Source: Mycobacterium sp. (lineage in GTDB: Bacteria > Actinomycetota > Actinomycetes > Mycobacteriales > Mycobacteriaceae). From it: a stretch of DNA of 64,000 nt. The stretch is from the NCBI GenBank assembly GCA_011620645.1, contig WOYS01000110.1:10243-74242 (forward strand), read 5' to 3'. Both the position numbers and the translations under genes were made by a program. The notes under the pieces were generated by a model, which made no database searches, was not told the origin of the DNA, and was given only the letters and a program-made list of their open reading frames with translations. This document shows positions 26,475 through 34,206 of the stretch, piece by piece. Within the stretch, counting starts at the first letter, position 1. Each line of letters begins with the position of its first letter.

Positions 26475-26482
26475 TACCCGGG

Positions 26483-27100
26483 GTGGCCACTGAGCTCCGC
26501 AAGCGCAACGCCAGAGGCTCTGGCGCCCTGCTGCGCGACGAGATTCTGGCCGCGGCGGCCGGGCTACTGGACTCCGCCGAGCGCGAAGCCGATCTGACCC
26601 TGCGTGGAATAGCCTCTGCCGCAGGTATTTCCGCCCCGGCGATCTACGCCCATTTCGAACATCGGGATGCCATCCTGGCGGCCATCGTCGACCAGAGCTG
26701 GCAGCAGGTGGTCGGCGATATCAGGGCCGCGGTGGACCCACTGGCACCGCCCCGCGACCGGCTGCTGCGCGGGTGCCAGGTCTATCTGGCCTACGCGCAG
26801 CGATACCCGATGCGCTACACCTTGATGGCTCAGGCCGCGGGCCCGTCGCCGGCGGCCACGGAGGCGCTCGGCGTGCTGACCCAGGCACTCGCCCACTGCC
26901 AACAGCGGCCGGGACGGCACCCCGACGCGATACGCATCGCCGCCGCACTGTTCACCGCCCTGCACGGGGTGGCGATGCTCAACCGCACCGACGTCCCCTC
27001 CATGTGGCTCAGCGACGTCAGCCCCGATGAGGTGCTTCGCACCCTCGTCGACGGTGCCATCGACCAACAGAACCGATCGACTGTGAAGGAAAACCAATAA
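26483..27100 (+). CDS. TetR-family transcriptional regulator
   Basis: A 205-residue regulator. The N-terminal helix-turn-helix (LTLRGIASAAGISAPAIYAHFEHRDAILAAIVD) is a clear TetR_N domain; the C-terminal ligand domain contains RYPMRYTLMAQ and FTALHGVAMLNRTDVPSMW, as in WHG-type TetR proteins. The GTG at 26483 is preferred to one at 26465, which falls within the palindrome. It lies 2 bp before the thioesterase gene and should be in one operon with it, so an acyl-CoA-like ligand is plausible. Confidence 0.85.
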   Translation: MATELRKRNARGSGALLRDEILAAAAGLLDSAEREADLTLRGIASAAGISAPAIYAHFEHRDAILAAIVDQSWQQVVGDIRAAVDPLAPPRDRLLRGCQVYLAYAQRYPMRYTLMAQAAGPSPAATEALGVLTQALAHCQQRPGRHPDAIRIAAALFTALHGVAMLNRTDVPSMWLSDVSPDEVLRTLVDGAIDQQNRSTVKENQ

Positions 27101-27102
27101 CC

Positions 27103-27894
27103 GTGTTCGACAAGGGAATAGCCCTCGAACCTGCCGGCGACGGACAGCTGCGTGGTCGTACGGTGCCCGAGTGGGCCAACATGGTAGGTCCCTTCGGGGG
27201 CATCACCGCGGCAACACTGTTACGGGCCGTCGAACTGCAGCCCGATGTGCACGGCCAGCCGGTGGCGCTGACGGTGAACTATCTCGCCCCGATTGTCGAC
27301 GGCGACTACGAGATCCGGGCGCGGGCGGTGCGGACGAACCGGTCCAACCAGCACTGGATTGTCGAACTCAGCCAGGACGGCGATCCGAAGACCACTGCCA
27401 CCGCGGTCTTCGGAATCCGCCGGGACACCTGGGGGGACACCGAGCTCACACGGCCGGCGGTACCGGCAGCCGCGCAGGTGCCCGCCGGGCCGGACAACGG
27501 GCCGACCTGGATGCGCAACTACGAGATGCGTTACGTCGCTGGTGGCATTCCCTGCCCCGAAGACGGGGAATCCGACTCCTCGGAGACCAGCGTGTGGGTA
27601 CGGGATACCCCTGCTCGGCCCTTGGATTTCGCCGCCTTGACGGCCGTCTGCGACATCTTCTATCCCCGGGTGTTTCTGCGGCTCGGCCGTCTGATGCCGG
27701 CGGGTACCGTATCGATCACCGTCTATTTCCACGCCGACAGCGAGAGCCTGGCCGCGCAGGGCGATGACTTCGTGCTGGCAACTGCCCGGGCACAACGGTA
27801 TTCGTCCGGCCACTTCGACCACTCCGCCCAGATCTGGGGGACCGGTGGCGCGCTGCTGGCCACCAGTCACCAGATCGTCTACTTCAAGGGATGA
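27103..27894 (+). CDS. Acyl-CoA thioesterase-like double hotdog protein
   Basis: A 263-residue protein of the TesB-like/4HBT_3 family, with two hotdog folds in one chain. Segments include MVGPFGGITAATLLRAVELQP (N-terminal hotdog helix), LTVNYLAPIVDGDYEIRARAVR, and the C-terminal half ending GTGGALLATSHQIVYF. The expected role is hydrolysis of acyl-CoA. GTG start with AAGGAAAA upstream. It follows the TetR gene by 2 bp; the repressor probably controls it. Confidence 0.82.
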   Translation: MFDKGIALEPAGDGQLRGRTVPEWANMVGPFGGITAATLLRAVELQPDVHGQPVALTVNYLAPIVDGDYEIRARAVRTNRSNQHWIVELSQDGDPKTTATAVFGIRRDTWGDTELTRPAVPAAAQVPAGPDNGPTWMRNYEMRYVAGGIPCPEDGESDSSETSVWVRDTPARPLDFAALTAVCDIFYPRVFLRLGRLMPAGTVSITVYFHADSESLAAQGDDFVLATARAQRYSSGHFDHSAQIWGTGGALLATSHQIVYFKG

Positions 27895-27918
27895 GCACTC
27901 GGTGCAAGTAGTTGGGCC

Positions 27919-27981
27919 TTATCGGGCAGGCTTGCGGTGACGGCCCATCAGAGCGGTCAGCCAGCGAACGTCGATCAACAT
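27919..27981 (-). CDS. Candidate 20-residue peptide downstream of STAS gene
   Basis: The frame encodes MLIDVRWLTALMGRHRKPAR and begins with ATG, preceded by GAAAGGCAGA about 6 nt away. It lies 20 bp after the STAS gene stop on the same strand and could be in its transcript. It is a short amphipathic and basic peptide. I do not recognise it, and a chance ORF cannot be excluded. Confidence 0.3.
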   Translation of the reverse strand: MLIDVRWLTALMGRHRKPAR

Positions 27982-28001
27982 ATGGGTTCTGCCTTTCGTG
28001 G

Positions 28002-28424
28002 TTATGCGGTCTTGTGCAGGAGTGGGAGCAACCGGCGCCGGGCAAGGGTGCCTTCGGCGAAGTGGTGCAGCGCCTCTGGGACGGAGACCGTGATGGGGAA
28101 TGCGTCGTCGAGCATCCGCAGGACATCGAGCACGTCGGGGCCAGCGACGACGGCCCACTCGACTCCAGCGATATCGCACTCATCATCGAGGGCGTAGAGA
28201 AGCGACACACCGCGCGCGGATAGGAACGTCACGTCACTCAGATCGAGTGCGAACGGCTTCTCCGCGAGAACCAGTTGACGGACCTTGCGGGTGAGGTGAT
28301 CGAAGTTGTCGTCGTCGATGGCACCGGAGATGGTCACCACCATGGCGAGGTGACGGCACTGTGCTCGAAGCTCGGCGCCGTCGCACTTGACCGCTGGGTT
28401 GCCGTAGCGGAATGCGATCGTCAT
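28002..28424 (-). CDS. STAS-domain protein (anti-anti-sigma factor-like)
   Basis: A 140-residue protein. LVLAEKPFALDLSDVTFLSARGVSLLYALDDE is the STAS core, with the Ser (LSARG) in the position phosphorylated in anti-anti-sigma factors. An N-terminal 15 residues precede the domain. The ATG at 28424 has GAAGGGGG upstream. STAS proteins antagonise anti-sigma factors in partner switching. A SigF-type promoter points at this gene, which fits a feedback role in the SigF network; this is inference. Confidence 0.82.
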   Translation of the reverse strand: MTIAFRYGNPAVKCDGAELRAQCRHLAMVVTISGAIDDDNFDHLTRKVRQLVLAEKPFALDLSDVTFLSARGVSLLYALDDECDIAGVEWAVVAGPDVLDVLRMLDDAFPITVSVPEALHHFAEGTLARRRLLPLLHKTA

Positions 28425-28439
28425 GTTCTGGCCCCCTTC

Positions 28440-28475
28440 TCGTACTGACGTGTCGTGTCGTACTGACGTGTCGTG
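28440..28475. repeat. 18-bp perfect tandem duplication in STAS 5' leader
   Basis: TCGTACTGACGTGTCGTG occurs twice in direct succession, 16-51 bp upstream of the STAS start codon. It would be in the transcript leader if the SigF-type promoter is used. Confidence 0.9.
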
Positions 28476-28618
28476 CTCACTGCCACTGAAGTTATCCGCG
28501 GAACTTAAGGTACTTGGGAGTAGCGATTGAGACTTTGCTAAGAAGATAACCTGAGAGCCAGGTAAGGGTTCGCTGATCGAATTGAAAGTCGTTGTCCCGC
28601 AATGATTGTGACGTACAG

Positions 28619-28668
28619 GTTTGATTGACCGAAATATCGGGTATACCCGGCGTCCGAGTAGCCCAAAT
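28619..28668. promoter_or_regulatory. Overlapping bidirectional SigF-type promoters
   Basis: Plus strand: GTTT (28619-28622), 16-nt spacer, GGGTAT (28639-28644), a perfect match to the mycobacterial SigF consensus GTTT-N15-17-GGGTAT. Minus strand: ATTT (28668-28665), 16-nt spacer, GGGTAT (28648-28643). The two -10 elements are the halves of the palindrome GGGTATACCC. One promoter points to fadD2, the other to the STAS gene. Confidence 0.6.
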
Positions 28669-28990
28669 TCCGGACTCAGTGCTTGAACTGATTGCCTGAG
28701 TATCTGTCCCACGGCGAATAGTCCGCGATCAACGCCTCCCGGGAAGGGCGGATCTCCTCGGGCACGTGGTGCAGATTGATCCGGACGCGTTACCAGATCA
28801 AGCTCGGCCCGCGCATCCCGTCGATGGGTACGTCGACCGGCTCCAGCCGTTCGCATGCCTCAGGATGGAGACCACGCCACTCATCCAGCGCGGCCATCGC
28901 CTCATCGTCCTGCGACTGCCGGCTGAAGGGCCCATCCGGCCATCGCAGTTATCTGCCGCGACTCGACACGCATCACATATTGTTGCGTTC

Positions 28991-30670
28991 ATGCCCAGTC
29001 TCACAGACCTGCCCGGTCAGGCAGCGGCCAAAGCCCAGCAATATCTCGGCCGCGGCGCCGCGGAACTGCATTACGCGCGCAAGATGTTCGAGGCCGGAGC
29101 GCTTCCGCTCGAGTCGCCGAAGGCGATGGCCGCCATGCTCGCCGACATCTGGCGCTGGGGTGAGTTCGGAATGATCCCGGCACTCAACGGCCGCCGCCAT
29201 CCGGACCGCGTCGCCATCATCGATGACGACGGCGAGATGACGTTCGGGGAACTGGACCGCGCCGCGCACGCGGTGGCCAACGGGCTGCGCGCCAAGGGCG
29301 TCCAGGGTGGCGACGGTGTCGCGCTGCTGATCCGCAACCACCGCTGGTTCCTGGTCGGTGTGTACGGCGCCGCCCGGGTGGGCGCCCGCATCATCCTGCT
29401 CAACAGCGAGTTCTCCGGACCGCAGATCAAAGAGGTCTCCGAGCGCGAGGGGGCTCAGGTCATCATCTACGACGACGAATACACTGCCGCGGTGTCGCAG
29501 GCCGAGCCGGCGCTGGGCAAGTTCCGGGCGCTGGCCACCAACCCCGACTCCGAAGCGCCGTCGGGATCCACCGATGACACGCTGGCTGACCTGATCGCGC
29601 GCAGCAGCACGCAACCCGCCCCGAAGGTGACCAAGCATTCGTCGGTCATCATCCTGACCAGCGGCACCACCGGCACCCCCAAGGGCGCCAATCGCAGCAC
29701 GCCGCTGTCGCTTGCGCCCATCGGCGGAGTGGTGTCACACGTCCCGTTCAAGTCCGGTGAGATCACCTCACTGCCCGCGCCGATGTTCCACGCACTTGGG
29801 TTTCTGTACGCCACCATCGCGGTGATACTGGGGACCACCCTGGTCCTGCGACGCCGGTTCAAACCGGCCACCGTGCTCTCCGATATCGAAAAGCACAAGG
29901 TGACCGCCATCGTGGTGGTCCCGGTGATGTTGTCGCGCATGCTCGACGAGCTGGACAAGATGCAGCCCAAGCCGAACTTGTCGAGCCTGCGGATCGTCTT
30001 CGTCTCCGGTTCGCAGCTCGGTGCCGAACTCGCCGGCCGGGCGCTGCGTGAGCTGGGGCCGATCATCTACAACATGTACGGCTCCACCGAGATTGCGGTC
30101 GCGACGATCGCCCGGCCCAAGGACCTGTCCATCAACCCGGCGACCGTCGGCCCTCCGGTCAAGGGCGTCACGGTGAAGATCCTCGATGACAACGGCGGCG
30201 AACTCCCGCAGGGTGACGTCGGGCGCATCTTCGTGCGCAACACCTTTCCCTTCCAGGGCTACACCGGGGGCGGCGGTAAGCAGATCATCGACGGGATGCT
30301 GTCCTCCGGCGACGTGGGCTACTTCGACGAGCACGGGCTGCTCTACGTCTCCGGCCGCGATGACGAAATGATCGTGTGCGGCGGCGAGAACGTCTTCCCC
30401 GCCGAGGTCGAGGACCTCATCTGTGGGCATCCCGAGGTCATCGAGGCGACCGCGCTCGGCGTCGAGGACAAGGAGTGGGGCCACCGGCTGCGGGCCTTCG
30501 TCGTCAAGGCGGATGGCGCCAGCGTCGACGAGGACGTCATCAAGGCCTATGTGAAGGACAACCTGGCCCGCTACAAGGTGCCGCGCGAGGTCATCTTCCT
30601 CGATGAGCTGCCGCGCAATCCGACGGGCAAGATCCTCAAGCGCGAGCTGCGTGAGATCCAACTCGATTAG
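28991..30670 (+). CDS. fadD2: Fatty-acid-CoA ligase FadD2
   Basis: A 559-residue ANL-superfamily enzyme activating fatty acids through an acyl-adenylate. Motifs are the P-loop IILTSGTTGTPKGA, YNMYGSTE (A5), GDVGYFDEHGLLYVSGRDDEMIVCGGENVFPAEVE (A7/A8 hinge) and PRNPTGKILKREL with the catalytic Lys near the C-terminus. The start MPSLTDLPGQAAAKAQQYL at 28991 resembles FadD2 (Rv0270); the open frame upstream is not typical. It is convergent with fadE6, the same arrangement as in M. tuberculosis, supporting the assignment. Confidence 0.88.
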   Translation: MPSLTDLPGQAAAKAQQYLGRGAAELHYARKMFEAGALPLESPKAMAAMLADIWRWGEFGMIPALNGRRHPDRVAIIDDDGEMTFGELDRAAHAVANGLRAKGVQGGDGVALLIRNHRWFLVGVYGAARVGARIILLNSEFSGPQIKEVSEREGAQVIIYDDEYTAAVSQAEPALGKFRALATNPDSEAPSGSTDDTLADLIARSSTQPAPKVTKHSSVIILTSGTTGTPKGANRSTPLSLAPIGGVVSHVPFKSGEITSLPAPMFHALGFLYATIAVILGTTLVLRRRFKPATVLSDIEKHKVTAIVVVPVMLSRMLDELDKMQPKPNLSSLRIVFVSGSQLGAELAGRALRELGPIIYNMYGSTEIAVATIARPKDLSINPATVGPPVKGVTVKILDDNGGELPQGDVGRIFVRNTFPFQGYTGGGGKQIIDGMLSSGDVGYFDEHGLLYVSGRDDEMIVCGGENVFPAEVEDLICGHPEVIEATALGVEDKEWGHRLRAFVVKADGASVDEDVIKAYVKDNLARYKVPREVIFLDELPRNPTGKILKRELREIQLD

Positions 30671-30717
30671 ATCGGCTTCCGGAATGTCGCCAATATGATG
30701 ACCTATCCGCCGAAAAG

Positions 30718-30761
30718 ACGTGAATGGCCGCCAAATCACGTAATTTGGCGGCCACTCACGT
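30718..30761. terminator. Bidirectional hairpin terminator between fadD2 and fadE6
   Basis: A long stem: ACGTGA and TGGCCGCCAAAT pair with ATTTGGCGGCCA and TCACGT around the 6-nt loop CACGTA, with a single A/C mismatch. It sits midway between two convergent stop codons and can serve both. Confidence 0.85.
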
Positions 30762-30787
30762 TCCCCGGCTCACGCGGGGGGGCAGGG

Positions 30788-32986
30788 TTACGGGTCGCGA
30801 GGCAGACCCAGCAGCCGCTCGGCGATGATGTTGAGCTGCACCTCGGTGGTGCCACCGTAGATGGTGGTGGCGCGGCTGAACAGCAGTCGCGCCGCCCACT
30901 TGCCCGGTTCTTGTTCCTTGTCGCCGATGGCGGCGTCGGTGCCGAATGAGGACACCCCGAACTCGGCGTAGCCTTGCCCGGTCTTCATCGACAGCAACTT
31001 CGAGATCGCCGCCGCGGGCATCGGATCGCCGCCGGCCAGGGTGAGCAGCGTCGAGCGCAGGTTGAGCACCTTGGCGGCGTAACCCTCGGCGATCAGCTTG
31101 CCGGCGTGGTTCTGCTCGATCTGGTCGAACTGGCCGTCGCGCACGAACTCCACGAACTGCTCGAGGCTGGCCAGGAACGGCGGCTCGGAGCTGCCGATCG
31201 ACACCCGCTCGTTGGTCAGGGTGTTGCGGCTGACCTCCCAGCCGCGGTCCACCTCGCCGAGGACCATCGAATCCGGCACGAAGACGTCGTCGATGAACAC
31301 CGTGTTGAACATGGCGTCACCGGTGAGCTCGCGTAGCGGCTTGACCTCTACGCCCGGTGACTTCATGTCGATCAGGAAATAGGTGATGCCGTTATGCTTC
31401 GGGGCGGTCGGGTTCGTGCGGGCCAGCAGTGCGCCCCATTGGGAGAACTGCGCGCCGGTGGTCCAGATCTTCTGGCCGGTGATCCGCCAGCCGCCGTCGA
31501 CCTTGGTGGCCTTGGTGGTCAGGCCGGCCAGGTCGGATCCGGCTCCGGGCTCGGAAAACAGCTGGCACCAGATCATTTCGCCGCGGAACGTCGGCGGCAG
31601 GAACTGCTGCTTCTGCTCGTCGGTGCCGTAGGCGACGATGGACGGGATGATCCAGGCGGCGATGCCCATCTGCGGCCGCGCCACCCGGCCGGTGGAGAAT
31701 TCCTGGGAGATGATGATCTGCTCGATCGGGGCGGCGTTGCGGCCCCATGGCTTTGGCAGGTGTGGCTGAACCCAGCCGCCTTCGGCGATGGCGGCGTTAC
31801 GCTCTTCGCGCGCAATGGATTTCAGGCCGGTAACCTCGGCGCGGATCTCCTCACGTAGCTTCTCGGTGTCGGGGTCCAGATCGATGTCCAGCTTGCGCAG
31901 GCCGCTGCCGGTGGCGGTGTCGACGACCTGCTGCGGATAGTCGGCAGCGCGGCCGAAGCCGGCCGCCAATGCTAGTGCGCGACGGTAATAGATGTTGGTG
32001 TCGTGCTCCCAGGTGAAGCCGATACCGCCGTGCACCTGGATGCACTCCTGGGCGGTGTGCTGGGCTGCGACGGGGGCCAGCGTGCCGGCGACGGCAGCGG
32101 CGAACTCGTACTTGGACTCCTCATTCCCGCCATGGAATTCGTCGATGGCGCGTGCGGCGTCCCACACCGCGGCGGTGGCCCGCTCGGTCTCGGCGATCAT
32201 CCCGGAGCACTTGTGCTTGATGGCCTGGAACTGGCCGATCGGACGGCCGAACTGCTCGCGGATCTTGGCGTACTCGGTGGCGGTGTCGGTGGCCCAGCGG
32301 GCCACGCCGACGGACTCGGCCGACAGTAACGTCGAAATGAGTGCGCGGGCGTGCGCGCGGGTGAGGTTCGACAACACCCGGACCCCGTCGTCAATGACAA
32401 TCTCGACACCGTTGGCGCGCACGTGCGCCAGTGGACGCAGCGGGTCGATGCTCTTGACCGGCTCGAGTCCGAGGGAGTCGGTGTCCAGCACCACCCACGC
32501 CTCGCCGCTGTCGATGGACACCGGTAATACCAGCAGCGAGGCCTGCGCGGCGGCCGGCACGGCGCGAACCTCGCCACGGATGACCAGCTTGTCGCCCTGG
32601 CGGGTGCCGGTCAGACCGGAATCGATGGCGTACGCGGCGATGGTGTCACCGCCGGCCAACCCGGCCAGCAGTGGCGACTCGGCGTCGTGGGCGGCGATCA
32701 GTGCGCTGGCGATGGCCGAGGGGACGAAGGGTCCCGGCATCGCGCCGTAGCCGAACTCGGCCAGCGTGATGGCCAGTTCCAGGATGCCGAAGCCCTGTCC
32801 GTCAACGGATTCGGACAGGTGAACACCCTGCAGCCCCTGCTCCGCGGCGGCCTTCCAGTAGGGCGGCGGATTGGAGATCGGAGTCTCCAGCGCCTCGTGC
32901 AGGACGTCGGCGGGGGCCACTTTGGCCACCAGTGACCGGACCGAATCGGCCAGGTCGATGTGTTCAGAGTTGATCGCGATGGGCAC
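30788..32986 (-). CDS. fadE6: Double-domain acyl-CoA dehydrogenase FadE6
   Basis: A 732-residue protein composed of two acyl-CoA dehydrogenase units. The N-terminal half (~1-370) has the family fold ending IQVHGGIGFTWEHDTNIYYRRA. The C-terminal half (~385-732) has CQLFSEPGAGSDLAGLTTKATKV and GGTTEVQLNIIAERLLGLPRD, the FAD and C-terminal signatures. Length matches FadE6 (731, Rv0271c). It should act on long or unusual acyl-CoA such as steroid side chains or branched lipids; the substrate is not defined. An AACCG-GT-CGGTT palindrome lies 31 bp upstream. Confidence 0.9.
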   Translation of the reverse strand: MPIAINSEHIDLADSVRSLVAKVAPADVLHEALETPISNPPPYWKAAAEQGLQGVHLSESVDGQGFGILELAITLAEFGYGAMPGPFVPSAIASALIAAHDAESPLLAGLAGGDTIAAYAIDSGLTGTRQGDKLVIRGEVRAVPAAAQASLLVLPVSIDSGEAWVVLDTDSLGLEPVKSIDPLRPLAHVRANGVEIVIDDGVRVLSNLTRAHARALISTLLSAESVGVARWATDTATEYAKIREQFGRPIGQFQAIKHKCSGMIAETERATAAVWDAARAIDEFHGGNEESKYEFAAAVAGTLAPVAAQHTAQECIQVHGGIGFTWEHDTNIYYRRALALAAGFGRAADYPQQVVDTATGSGLRKLDIDLDPDTEKLREEIRAEVTGLKSIAREERNAAIAEGGWVQPHLPKPWGRNAAPIEQIIISQEFSTGRVARPQMGIAAWIIPSIVAYGTDEQKQQFLPPTFRGEMIWCQLFSEPGAGSDLAGLTTKATKVDGGWRITGQKIWTTGAQFSQWGALLARTNPTAPKHNGITYFLIDMKSPGVEVKPLRELTGDAMFNTVFIDDVFVPDSMVLGEVDRGWEVSRNTLTNERVSIGSSEPPFLASLEQFVEFVRDGQFDQIEQNHAGKLIAEGYAAKVLNLRSTLLTLAGGDPMPAAAISKLLSMKTGQGYAEFGVSSFGTDAAIGDKEQEPGKWAARLLFSRATTIYGGTTEVQLNIIAERLLGLPRDP

Positions 32987-33016
32987 GTCTAACCTCCATT
33001 GGGCAGCTTCCCTATT

Positions 33017-33028
33017 AACCGGTCGGTT
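33017..33028. promoter_or_regulatory. AACCG-GT-CGGTT palindrome upstream of fadE6
   Basis: A perfect 5-bp inverted repeat with a 2-nt centre, beginning 31 bp before the fadE6 start. ACCGACCGGT-type words are common TetR operators in mycobacteria. A TetR gene lies 0.5 kb away. Confidence 0.5.
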
Positions 33029-33072
33029 GGGTTCCGAGGGTACCTTGCGGTGAATGGGGACACACCAGTGGC

Positions 33073-33475
33073 CTAGCTGACTTGGTTCACCACGTTGGCG
33101 AGCTCCTGCCCGTCGCAGCCGCCGGCCAGTGCGGTCTCGTCGACGATCGGTAATTCGCGGAGCACGGTGACGTCGTCATCCTCGGCGCACCACCGGATAT
33201 CCAGCCAATCTAATTCCGGTGCAACGAAATCGAGTAACTTTCGACCCGGCGTGGCCATCGGATACCGACACCGATGTCGACCAGTGCGTGGTCGAGCAGG
33301 AAGGTGCTCTCGAAACCACGGAACCGGGTGTTCCAGCCCAGGAATCCGATACCGCGGGCGGCCAGGTAGTCGGCGAGATAGTGCTCTGAGAAATCGATCT
33401 GATAGTGCGTGGCGATCACTGCGACGTTGGGCTTGCGGCCGACCCCGCGGTGGTACAGCCCTTGGCACCATCACG
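33073..33475 (-). pseudogene. Broken alpha/beta hydrolase (Rv0272c-like) with foreign tail
   Basis: From about 33467 down to 33255 the minus strand encodes GLYHRGVGRKPNVAVIATHYQ, then FSEHYLADYLAARGIGFLGW and LDHALVDIGVGIRWPR, the N-terminal ~75 residues of an alpha/beta hydrolase of the Rv0272c type, which normally has about 380. The start is out of frame (an in-frame TGA precedes it), and the catalytic Ser and later regions are missing. From ~33250 another frame encodes LLDFVAPELDWLDIRWCAED and continues to a stop at 33073; I do not recognise this tail. M. tuberculosis has the intact gene at this place next to fadE6. Confidence 0.7.
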
Positions 33476-33516
33476 GTGCCCAAGACGGCGGCAGACCGCC
33501 GGCTCCGCGCGGCGGT

Positions 33517-34125
33517 CTAGGGCCGACGCGGATCGGGGAAGCTGTCCAACATCGTCGTCAGCAGGTCGATCAATTCGTCGGCCGTGAGCGCGATGGCACC
33601 GCTCAGCCAGCCGTTGATGGTCTGACTGACCCCGCCGACGACGAAGTGCGCGATGGCCTTGACCTGATCGGCTCCGGCCCGTGGCAGCACATCCTGGGCG
33701 TGCTCGGCGGCCAGTACCGCGAAGAAACCACCGAGTTCGGCGCGCTTGCGTACCAACACGGTATTGGACTGCTTGTCGTCGAAGAGCAGGCGGCCGACGC
33801 GGGCGTCCTCGCCGATGGTGCGCACCAGGTTGGTGATACCGGCTCTGTTCTGCGCGGCCGGCAGCACGGCGGCGACAGCGGCCTGCGTGGTAACGGCGAT
33901 GGCGCCGACCACCGAGTCGAACACCGCCTCGACGAACTCGTCCTTATCGGTGAACGCCTCGTAGAAATGCCGGGTGGCCACACCCGCGGACCGGCAAATG
34001 GCACGGACCGTCAGATCGTCGTATTCACTGCTCAGCAGGTCGAGGCCGGCATCGAGAAATCGGCGCCGGCGGTCGGCCAGACGCTGTGGTGCCGCCACGC
34101 CGCGGTAGGGCCGAACTTGCGTCAC
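33517..34125 (-). CDS. TetR-family transcriptional regulator
   Basis: A 202-residue regulator. The helix-turn-helix LTVRAICRSAGVATRHFYEAFTDKDEFVEAVFD is a TetR_N domain. The GTG at 34125 is chosen because a palindromic operator lies directly upstream and codons further up would read through it. It is divergent from the MpaB-type oxygenase gene, an arrangement matching Rv0275c/Rv0276, so it likely represses itself and the oxygenase. Confidence 0.83.
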   Translation of the reverse strand: MTQVRPYRGVAAPQRLADRRRRFLDAGLDLLSSEYDDLTVRAICRSAGVATRHFYEAFTDKDEFVEAVFDSVVGAIAVTTQAAVAAVLPAAQNRAGITNLVRTIGEDARVGRLLFDDKQSNTVLVRKRAELGGFFAVLAAEHAQDVLPRAGADQVKAIAHFVVGGVSQTINGWLSGAIALTADELIDLLTTMLDSFPDPRRP

Positions 34126-34143
34126 GGCGTCAATATTGACACC
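34126..34143. promoter_or_regulatory. TetR operator between regulator and MpaB-type gene
   Basis: GGCGTCAATATTGACACC contains the perfect 12-bp palindrome GTCAATATTGAC with further symmetry on each side. It immediately precedes the TetR start codon and is 64 bp from the divergent oxygenase gene. Confidence 0.65.
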
Positions 34144-34206
34144 TGTCGAGTGAGAGGGCAACATTAGGAAACCTTCGTTCTCACTTTTTGTTCAAGGGGT
34201 AGCTCC

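Larger units (their letters stand above)
28425..28990. other. Divergent regulatory region between STAS gene and fadD2
   Basis: This 566-bp spacer holds an 18-bp tandem repeat at 28440-28475 and the overlapping SigF-type promoters at 28619-28668. The segment 28680-28990 has an open frame continuous with fadD2, but its translation does not resemble the FadD N-terminus. No other gene is supported. Confidence 0.6.
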
